Program-made: the position numbers and the translations under genes | Notes under the pieces: generated by a model | Seen by the model: the letters and a program-made list of their open reading frames with translations, nothing else | Told to the model about the DNA's origin: nothing | Database searches by the model: none | In this document: in pieces, positions 5,628-11,371 of the stretch | How positions within the stretch are numbered: the first letter of the stretch is position 1 | How the letters are laid out: every line of letters starts with the position of its first letter | Assembly (NCBI GenBank): GCA_964439215.1 | Contig: CAYTNY010000074.1 | Location: 1 to 11,371 of the forward strand | DNA: 11,371 nt | Reading direction: 5' to 3' | Source of the DNA: CAYTNY01 sp964439215 | Lineage (GTDB): Bacteria; Oederibacteriota; PGYV01; CAYTNY01

Positions 5628-7373
5628 ATGTCAAAAATCATAGGGATTGATCTGGGTACAACAAATTCCTGTATGGGGATAATGGAAAATGACCGTCTTT
5701 TGGTAATACCAAATGATGAAAATTTCCGGACAACCCCGTCGGTTGTTGCGTTTACAAAAGAAGGCGGGCTTTTGGTGGGGAATCAGGCCAAAAGACAGCA
5801 GATTATGAACTCTGAAAATACGGTGTCTTCAATAAAAAGGTTTATGGGCCGGAAATTCAGCGACAATATAGTTTCGGGCGATAAGCGGCTGGTTCCGTAT
5901 AAACTTGTGCCCGCATCAAACGGGGATGTATGGATAGAGGTTGCGGGAAGAACCTATTCTCCTCCGGAACTGTCGGCAATGATACTTATGAAATTAAAAA
6001 AAGACGCGGAAGTGTATTTAAGGGAGCCCGTTGAAAAAGCTGTTGTAACGGTGCCGGCTTATTTTAATGATTCGCAGCGCCAGGCCACGAAGGACGCCGG
6101 CAGGATAGCGGGCCTTGATATAGTCAGGATCATAAATGAACCAACAGCGGCGGCGCTTGCGAGCGGCTTTGACAGCAAAGTCAGGACAAGAATTGTAATA
6201 TATGATCTGGGCGGAGGCACGTTTGACACGTCAATACTTGAACTCGGCCAGGGTATATTCAAGGTTCTTTCAACCTGCGGAGATACGCATCTCGGCGGTG
6301 ATGATTTTGATCAGGCAATAATAGATTTTCTTGTGGCTGAATTTTATAGAACAGACGGCATTGATCTGAGAGACGACAGGGTTGCGCTCCAGAGGCTTAA
6401 AGACGGAGCGGAAAAAGCAAAGATAAATCTGTCAACCCTTGATTCTGTTGAGATAACCCTTCCTTTTATAGCTGTGGCAAAAGAAGGGCCAAGGCATCTT
6501 AAAACTGTTCTTACAAAAACAAAACTTGAAGAGATAACAAAAGATATCGCGGAAAAAACCGCGGGCCCCTGCCGGACAGCTCTTGCTGATGCGGGGCTGA
6601 GGGCCTCTGATATTGACGAGGTGGTTCTTGTCGGCGGACAGACAAAAATGCCTCTCATAAGAAATGTTGTAAAGAGGATATTTAAAAAAGAACCGTATTC
6701 CGGAATAAATCCTGATGAAGCGGTGGCTGCGGGCGCGGCAAAACAGGCATCCGTACTGAAGGGCGATATAAGGGATATTTTGCTTCTGGATGTTACTGCT
6801 TTTTCGCTGGGGATAAAAACAGAAGGCGGTATTTTTTCGAAAATAATAGAAAAGAACACATCAATACCTACAAGAAAAAAAGAGATTTATACCACGACAA
6901 AAGACGATCAGTCTTTTGTCCGCATAGAAGTTTTTCAGGGTGAAAAGCCAATGGCCGCGGATAATAAACCGATAGGAACATTTGACCTTGTAGGTATACC
7001 GCCGGCGCAGAAAGGAATCCCCAAGATACAGGTGCTTTTTGATATAGACGCGAACGGAATAATAAAAGTATCCGCAAAAGACCTGTCATCGGGCAGGGAA
7101 CAGGCGATAAAGATAACTCCTGAATCAGGGCTGTCAAACGCCGATGTTGACTCCAAGACAAAAGAACTCGGCAGTGATTTCGCGTCAAGACTTTCAAAGG
7201 GAGAGAAACTGCAGACAGATCAGAACTATGAACAGGCCGAACTGCCCCGGGGAGGCGAAGAGAATCTGCCGGGCAGGCCGCCGCAGGAGCCGGCGCGGGA
7301 GCCGGCGCCGGAACCGGAAAAAAAGGGGCAGAAAAAATCAATTTTTGATCTTTTTAAAAAAAAGGATAATTAA
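5628..7373 (+). CDS. dnaK: Hsp70 chaperone (DnaK family) lacking the alpha-helical lid
   Basis: All three Hsp70 signatures are present: IGIDLGTTNS near the N-terminus, IYDLGGGTFDTS in the middle, and VLVGGQTKMP near residue 330. The ATPase domain is full length and THLGGDDFD is intact. The interdomain linker normally LLLDVTPLSLG reads LLLDVTAFSLG (D388 onward). The substrate-binding beta-sandwich (about 393-500) is complete through SGLS. After residue ~501 only ~80 residues remain, instead of the ~130 of a typical DnaK: the helical lid is replaced by a short charged stretch, a Pro/Glu-rich spacer (EPAREPAPEPE) and a tail KKSIFDLFKKKDN. No frameshift explains this, since other frames here do not encode lid sequence. 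Without a lid, peptide release should be fast, and the tail may bind membrane or a partner. No grpE is nearby. It is probably a specialised paralogue, not the housekeeping copy. Confidence 0.92.
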   Translation: MSKIIGIDLGTTNSCMGIMENDRLLVIPNDENFRTTPSVVAFTKEGGLLVGNQAKRQQIMNSENTVSSIKRFMGRKFSDNIVSGDKRLVPYKLVPASNGDVWIEVAGRTYSPPELSAMILMKLKKDAEVYLREPVEKAVVTVPAYFNDSQRQATKDAGRIAGLDIVRIINEPTAAALASGFDSKVRTRIVIYDLGGGTFDTSILELGQGIFKVLSTCGDTHLGGDDFDQAIIDFLVAEFYRTDGIDLRDDRVALQRLKDGAEKAKINLSTLDSVEITLPFIAVAKEGPRHLKTVLTKTKLEEITKDIAEKTAGPCRTALADAGLRASDIDEVVLVGGQTKMPLIRNVVKRIFKKEPYSGINPDEAVAAGAAKQASVLKGDIRDILLLDVTAFSLGIKTEGGIFSKIIEKNTSIPTRKKEIYTTTKDDQSFVRIEVFQGEKPMAADNKPIGTFDLVGIPPAQKGIPKIQVLFDIDANGIIKVSAKDLSSGREQAIKITPESGLSNADVDSKTKELGSDFASRLSKGEKLQTDQNYEQAELPRGGEENLPGRPPQEPAREPAPEPEKKGQKKSIFDLFKKKDN

Positions 7374-7393
7374 AAAAATAAAAGGGGAGAACT

Positions 7394-9289
7394 ATGAATA
7401 GACCTAAAAATATGCTTATCGGTGAAATGCTTCTGGAAGAAGGCATTATATCAAAAGAACAGCTTAAGGACGGGCTTGAAGAACAGAAAAAGACAGGAGA
7501 GAAAATAGGGGAGATACTTATTAACCTGGGATATATAACCAAAGAAATACTGTGGACGTTTCTCGGGTATCAGATGGGAGTGCCGTTTATAAATATTGAT
7601 GAGATTCCGGAGATCCCTCAGCCTGTTTTGAACCTTCTTCCCGAGCAATTGATGAGAAATGAAAAACTCATACCCGTAAATAAACAGGGCAGGGTGATTA
7701 CTGTCGCGATGTCTGATCCTTTGAATTTTCTGGTGGTTGATGATCTTAAAGCAACAACACGGGCGGAGATAGACGCAAGGCTTGCCCCTGCCGAGGATAT
7801 CAAACAGCTTCTTGATAAATATTTCGGGTTTAAAGAAGAGGAAACAGGGGCAGTTGCAAAAGCAAAAGTGGACGAGCTTGACGACATACTTGCCGCCCCT
7901 ATGTCAAACAGCGGCAGTGAACGCGAAGGCGGGCTGAAAATACAGCGTTCTGTATATGGCGAAGAAACACGTCCTCCACAGCCGCAGCAAAAGCCGCAGC
8001 CTCAACAACAGCCCCAGCAGCAGCCGCTTCAGCAGCAGCCGCTTCAGCAGCAGCAGCTTCAGCAGCAGCAGCCTCAGCAGCAGCAGCCGCCGCAGCAGCA
8101 GCCGGCGGCTGAACCGCAGTCAGCCGCGGCCCGGGCAGTTGTTTCGCAGGATACGCCTGTAAATACATTTTTGACAGATCTTTTATCGGATGGTTATGAT
8201 GCATCCGCGACAGATATTCATATAGAGCCGCTTTCGGAAAAATGCAGGATACGAAGAAGGATTGACGGCGTTCTTTATGAAGTTGAATCGCCGCCGCGGA
8301 CGCTTTACAATGGCCTCCTGAATAAAATTAAAGAGCTTGCCCAGATGAATCTTAACGAAAAAACAGTACCCCAGGAAAGCAAACTGAAAATAAGGGTTGC
8401 GGGCAAAGAAATAAACATGGCGGTCCATACTTTTCCGACGGTTTTTGGGGAAAAAATAATACTTAAAATAATAAGAAGCGACTCGGCTGTTTTGTCGCTT
8501 TCAGAGCTTGGAATGGAAGAAGATACAATTGATGTTTACAGAAAATTCATAAGAAAACCGCATGGGCTTATTCTTTTGTCGGGTCCGACGAACAGCGGCA
8601 AGGATACAACGCTTTATTCCACGCTGAATGAAATAAACGACCCGTCAATTAATGTTTTTTCCGTGGATGACACCTCTTCAAACTACATTATAGAAGGAAT
8701 AAACCAGACAAAGGTAAACAGGAAGAATTTCGGGCAGGTCGTGAAAATGCTTGCGGAGCAGGATTGCGATGTTGTTACGATAGGAGATGTTCCGGGCGTG
8801 GAAACTGCCGAGGCTGTTTTTGATATTATTGCCAGCGGCCATCTTGTTATAGGGAAGATAAGGGCAAATGATTCGTTTTCAGCGCTTCAGACCGTTGTTA
8901 ATTACGGGATAGAGTCATATATTGTTTATTCAAATACGCTGGCTGTATTGACTCAGCGGCTCATGAGAAAAATATGCGCTTCGTGCAGGCAGCCTTATGA
9001 GGCGCCGCCTGATATTGTGAAGATGCTGGGCGGATCCGCTGCGCAGGTTACTCTTTACAAAGGCGAAGGATGCAGTGCATGCTCGGGGACGGGCTATAAA
9101 GGAAGAACCGCGATATTTGAAATGTTTATAATGACCGAAAAAATAAAGGATATGCTGCTTTCAAAAGAACCTGTTCAGAATATACGCGAAGAAAATTCAA
9201 AAAACGGGCTGAAAAATATAAAAGAAGCGGCTTTATTTAAACTTATTGAGGGTACAACAACTCTAGAAGAATATATGAAAGTAAACTGA
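7394..9289 (+). CDS. GspE/PilB-family protein with degenerate ATPase site and MshEN-like N-domain
   Basis: Residues ~5-140 resemble the MshEN (GspE N-terminal) fold, with two repeats ending in Q before turns (GLEEQ, FLGYQ). A Gln/Pro-rich linker occupies about 193-240. The C-terminal motor-like domain begins with ATDIHIEP and IRRRIDGVLYEV. Its key motifs are altered. Walker A is GPTNSGKD (397-404), so the Thr/Ser after Lys is Asp404. The Asp-box EDPVEY is D425-D426-T-S-S-N. Walker B GEIRD is GDVPG (464-468). The His-box STLHTND is GKIRAND (487-493), with Arg490 for His. The arginine of RVSTLPT is Ala343. The tetracysteine motif C528/C531/C560/C563 is kept, as in active PilB/GspE. The fold seems retained and the motor probably inactive or greatly altered. 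PilC- and PilA-type genes are absent from the window. The ribosome site AAGGGGAG (7382-7389) supports the ATG. Confidence 0.88.
   Translation: MNRPKNMLIGEMLLEEGIISKEQLKDGLEEQKKTGEKIGEILINLGYITKEILWTFLGYQMGVPFINIDEIPEIPQPVLNLLPEQLMRNEKLIPVNKQGRVITVAMSDPLNFLVVDDLKATTRAEIDARLAPAEDIKQLLDKYFGFKEEETGAVAKAKVDELDDILAAPMSNSGSEREGGLKIQRSVYGEETRPPQPQQKPQPQQQPQQQPLQQQPLQQQQLQQQQPQQQQPPQQQPAAEPQSAAARAVVSQDTPVNTFLTDLLSDGYDASATDIHIEPLSEKCRIRRRIDGVLYEVESPPRTLYNGLLNKIKELAQMNLNEKTVPQESKLKIRVAGKEINMAVHTFPTVFGEKIILKIIRSDSAVLSLSELGMEEDTIDVYRKFIRKPHGLILLSGPTNSGKDTTLYSTLNEINDPSINVFSVDDTSSNYIIEGINQTKVNRKNFGQVVKMLAEQDCDVVTIGDVPGVETAEAVFDIIASGHLVIGKIRANDSFSALQTVVNYGIESYIVYSNTLAVLTQRLMRKICASCRQPYEAPPDIVKMLGGSAAQVTLYKGEGCSACSGTGYKGRTAIFEMFIMTEKIKDMLLSKEPVQNIREENSKNGLKNIKEAALFKLIEGTTTLEEYMKVN
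7978..8104 (+). repeat. CAG-rich tandem repeat encoding the Gln/Pro linker
   Basis: An in-frame low-complexity tract of CAG, CAA, CCG and CTT codons. Bases 8027-8086 hold four near-identical 15-bp units (LQQQP, LQQQQ, LQQQQ, PQQQQ), flanked by looser copies. It joins the MshEN-like and motor-like halves of the GspE/PilB protein. Repeats of this type can change length by slippage in 3- or 15-bp steps without breaking the frame. Confidence 0.85.
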
Positions 9290-9301
9290 TGGTATTTTTC
9301 G

Positions 9302-9320
9302 GCCGGATATTTTTTCCGGC
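9302..9320 (+). other. Hairpin between the GspE/PilB-like and Ig-protein genes
   Basis: GCCGGA (9302-9307) and TCCGGC (9315-9320) form a 6-bp stem around a T-rich 7-nt loop. It is followed by GGCTAAAAGAGG, not a T-run, so it is unlikely to stop transcription by itself. It could stabilise the upstream message or tune expression of the GTG-started gene that follows. A partial terminator cannot be excluded. Confidence 0.4.
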
Positions 9321-9338
9321 GGCTAAAAGAGGTGTCCG

Positions 9339-11114
9339 GTGAAAAAAATATTTTGGATTGTTATGTTTATGATGCTGGTTTCGGCCGCGAACTCCGCGCC
9401 GCTGAGAAATTTTGTTATTGCTCTGCAGGGCGGGGATTTTACGGCGGGCGCCCCCGCGGCAGTAACAATAACAGCTTATGATACTGAAAATCAGGTTAAA
9501 ACAGATTATGAAGGCGCGGGTACGGGAGTGACTTTCAGCGCAGAAACAGGCGATGTGTTTGTGGAGGAAACATCATCTTCTGTCAGCGGTGTTTTTGCCG
9601 GCGGAAGGTGGACGGGAAAAATACAGTTCTGGGGTGCGGACAGCGCGAATAATCTTGTCTGCATAGATGCTTCGGGGGCAACGGGTACAGCTGTTAAAAA
9701 TATATCAGCGGGGCAGTATTCCAAACTTCTGATTCTTACGCAGGGGCAGATACCCGCTCCCGGAACAGTTTCCGGTTATTCGGGCGGCCCCGAAACTTTA
9801 AGGACATATCTGGAGTTTGGCGTTACCGTGACGGCGTGCGATGATTATTATAATCCGACATTAAACTGGACAAGCGCCCCGCAGGTGAGAATGATGTCAG
9901 GCGGTTCTTTGGGAACCGACTATGATGTAACACCGTCGGGAATGGTTGATTTTTCCGCGACCGATGTTCAGGGAACTACGCTTTACGCGATGACAATAAC
10001 TCCGAACCCCGATTCTTCGGGAACTTATGATATTATAGCGGATGATACGGCGAGTCCGGTAATGAAAACAGTATTGAGGCAGTTTACCAGTTTGAATACA
10101 TATTATATGTGGGCCGAAGTAAACAGCGGCGTGACAGATACAGCGGGTGTTATACCTGTGTTTGCGGGCGAGACAATGACCGTGACAGTCAAAGTGTCCC
10201 ATTTTCCCAGGGAGGACAATGAAGAACTTATAAATGATTTCACAAAACCCGCGGGGATAAAAGCCGTTAAATACAATAATCTTCAGCAGGAAGCGCTTTT
10301 ACTGGATCCAAATCAGGTTCTGGTTGACGGCGGCAGCGGCAGCGCGCCTGTTGTTTATACCGCGGTTGACAGGATAAAGATCATGCCGGTTTATGATGAC
10401 CTTTACCCTGATAATCAGCCCGGGGATTCGTATGTTACAAAAACAGCATCAAATACGGTTCAGGTTTTTGCCGCGGCGCCTGCATCCATGTCGCTTACCG
10501 CGGATGCGGTTCAGCTTTCAGCAGGCCAGAACTGCGTGCTGCGCGCGGATGTATATGATGCGTACGGCAATAAAGTTTCATCAACAGCCGTGAATTATAC
10601 GGTTATATCCGGCGGCGGGGAGCTGGAGCATGAAACAGTATATACGGATGATTATGATTACGCGGGCGGTTATGCCGGAGGCAGGGCGGAAAATACATAC
10701 ACTGCGCCGGATTCGGCAGGCGCACAGGCGGTTATACGCGCGGAGGCTGCTGGGGTTGACCCGGTTTCGGTATCAATAGAGCTTGTTTCAACCGCCGGAG
10801 TCGGCAGTAAAAAAGAAATAAAAAACACGCCGAATCCGTTTGACCCTGCAAGACAAAGCACCATAATTGCTTATTATCTTGAAAAGAACAGCAGTGTGAG
10901 AATGCGTCTTTTCAATATATTCGGAAACCTTGTATGGGAAAAGAGTTTTGATAAAGGCGGGAATTATGCTTTTTCCGGGCCGCAGGAATATCCCTGGGAC
11001 GGAAAAACCAACGGCGGTTTTACTGTCGGCGCGGGGCTTTATGTATTGAAAATAGATGTTGAGAATGAAGATGAAAAATATACGCTTACGAGAAAAATAG
11101 CGGTAAAGAAATAA
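9339..11114 (+). CDS. Secreted multi-Ig-like protein with C-terminal FlgD-Ig domain
   Basis: Translation starts at GTG 9339, with AGAGGTG (9328-9334) as ribosome site. The N-terminus (KKIFWIVMFMMLVSAANSA) is a Sec signal peptide, probably cut near residue 19-20. The body is beta-rich and lacks cysteine-based or catalytic signatures. It reads as several Ig-like (invasin/Big_1-type) domains: phrases such as AGAPAAVTITAYDTENQV, FGVTVTACDDYYNP and LRADVYDAYGNKV recur, roughly one per 100-130 residues. From about residue 495 a FlgD-Ig-like domain is clear: NTPNPFDP (497-503), then RLFNIFGNLVWE, YPWDGKTNGG and GAGLYVLKI. Similar C-terminal domains occur on secreted proteins in many uncultured bacteria and, in Bacteroidota, overlap with type IX sorting domains. 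It may be a surface or extracellular structural protein, perhaps the exported product of the operon. Last gene of the unit, 49 bp after the GspE/PilB-like gene. Confidence 0.85.
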   Translation: MKKIFWIVMFMMLVSAANSAPLRNFVIALQGGDFTAGAPAAVTITAYDTENQVKTDYEGAGTGVTFSAETGDVFVEETSSSVSGVFAGGRWTGKIQFWGADSANNLVCIDASGATGTAVKNISAGQYSKLLILTQGQIPAPGTVSGYSGGPETLRTYLEFGVTVTACDDYYNPTLNWTSAPQVRMMSGGSLGTDYDVTPSGMVDFSATDVQGTTLYAMTITPNPDSSGTYDIIADDTASPVMKTVLRQFTSLNTYYMWAEVNSGVTDTAGVIPVFAGETMTVTVKVSHFPREDNEELINDFTKPAGIKAVKYNNLQQEALLLDPNQVLVDGGSGSAPVVYTAVDRIKIMPVYDDLYPDNQPGDSYVTKTASNTVQVFAAAPASMSLTADAVQLSAGQNCVLRADVYDAYGNKVSSTAVNYTVISGGGELEHETVYTDDYDYAGGYAGGRAENTYTAPDSAGAQAVIRAEAAGVDPVSVSIELVSTAGVGSKKEIKNTPNPFDPARQSTIIAYYLEKNSSVRMRLFNIFGNLVWEKSFDKGGNYAFSGPQEYPWDGKTNGGFTVGAGLYVLKIDVENEDEKYTLTRKIAVKK

Positions 11115-11147
11115 CCGTTCTCCTCTGTGAAATTCTGTAATTTTAAC

Positions 11148-11174
11148 TTGTTTTTTATAGAAACTTTTTATAAT
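11148..11174 (+). promoter_or_regulatory. Possible promoter upstream of the right-edge genes
   Basis: A perfect TATAAT lies at 11169-11174. The best -35 candidate is TTGTTT (11148-11153), only 15 nt upstream and three mismatches from TTGACA, so the promoter is uncertain. The surrounding 11115-11226 is very AT-rich and shows no convincing intrinsic terminator for the operon. Confidence 0.35.
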
Positions 11175-11226
11175 ATGTAATGTCTAAATAATTAAAAATA
11201 AATGAAAAATTTTATGTGAGGTTAAA

Positions 11227-11334
11227 ATGGCAGGTGAAATTTTGAATATATCTGCAGATATGCCGGTATGTGTATTGTTTGTACCGGCGGATTCAGGATT
11301 GGTAAATATAACAAAGAAAAGGGATGTGTTATGA
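11227..11334 (+). CDS. Small 35-residue ORF, hypothetical
   Basis: ATG 11227 is preceded by TGAGGT (11217-11222) and the frame runs 35 codons to TGA 11332-11334. The product begins MAGEILNISADMPVCVLFVP and ends ITKKRDVL. No family is recognised. Its stop overlaps the next ATG (ATGA, 11331-11334), the arrangement seen in translationally coupled genes, which is the main reason to think it may be real. It may instead be a short leader or a chance ORF. Confidence 0.4.
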   Translation: MAGEILNISADMPVCVLFVPADSGLVNITKKRDVL

Positions 11335-11371
11335 GGCGGATTGCTTACAAATCACTTTTAAAATCATTTAT
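11331..11371 (+). CDS. Start of a further gene, cut by the window edge
   Basis: ATG 11331 overlaps the stop of the 35-codon ORF and has AAAAGGGA just upstream. The visible product is MRRIAYKSLLKSF. The basic start followed by a mixed hydrophobic stretch could begin a membrane or exported protein, but 13 residues are too few to say. The frame is open to the edge. Confidence 0.45.
   Translation, partial: MRRIAYKSLLKSF

Noticed and set aside
7144..7401. 85-codon + strand ORF overlapping the 3' end of dnaK, considered as a frameshifted lid
   Set aside because: Its product is Arg-rich with no similarity to an Hsp70 lid, and the dnaK frame continues cleanly to its own stop.
7899..8204. Reverse-strand ORF with long alanine runs and a + strand Ser-rich ORF over the CAG repeat
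   Set aside because: Both are frame shadows of the Gln/Pro repeat in the GspE/PilB-like gene.
7394..9289. Calling this gene pilB or gspE
   Set aside because: The active-site motifs are altered and no pilus or type II secretion partner genes are visible, so a specific symbol is not justified.

Overview
The window reads as accessory chromosome from a Gram-negative-type bacterium of moderate GC content. It encodes a lipoprotein, a Sec-exported protein ending in a FlgD-like Ig domain, a chemoreceptor-like protein, a PilZ protein and a GspE/PilB-family protein. This mix of FlgD-Ig-tailed secreted proteins, PQQ-type propellers and divergent signalling proteins recalls uncultured lineages such as Goldbacteria, Firestonebacteria or Elusimicrobia. 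That placement is only an impression from gene content. All genes that can be supported lie on the + strand.

Layout. Bases 1-50 hold the probable 3' end of an upstream gene. Bases 51-427 are a scar region: heptad repeats (AAAGTTC) on the left, a structured leader plus the first ~28 codons of an IS110-family transposase, then the same heptads inverted on the right, then a near-consensus sigma70 promoter. Bases 428-2020 form a two-gene unit: a chemoreceptor-like signalling protein without a sensor domain, and a small PilZ protein with both c-di-GMP motifs intact. Bases 2021-2186 hold two inverted repeats and a very good promoter (TTGACA-N17-TAAAAT).

From 2187 to 11114 six genes run in the same direction with gaps of 6-49 bp, almost certainly one operon: (1) a lipoprotein with a coiled coil and an eight-bladed PQQ-like propeller; (2) a membrane HAMP protein with a degenerate class III cyclase domain; (3) a J-domain/TPR protein; (4) a DnaK (Hsp70) whose alpha-helical lid is replaced by a Pro-rich tail ending in a basic/hydrophobic peptide; (5) a GspE/PilB-family protein with an MshEN-like N-domain, a Gln/Pro linker, a degraded ATP site and an intact four-cysteine motif; (6) a secreted multi-Ig-like protein with a C-terminal FlgD-Ig domain. 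A 35-codon ORF and the start of a further gene follow at the right edge.

How they may work together (inference). The cassette joins a dedicated Hsp70/J pair to a pseudo-ATPase related to type IV pilus and type II secretion motors, with envelope components (lipoprotein propeller, secreted Ig protein) and second-messenger-type modules (PilZ, MshEN-like, cyclase-like), two of which look catalytically dead. A signal-gated envelope assembly, secretion or motility accessory system would fit. No substrate can be read from the sequence. The combination of a lidless Hsp70 with a pseudo-PilB is the most unusual content here.
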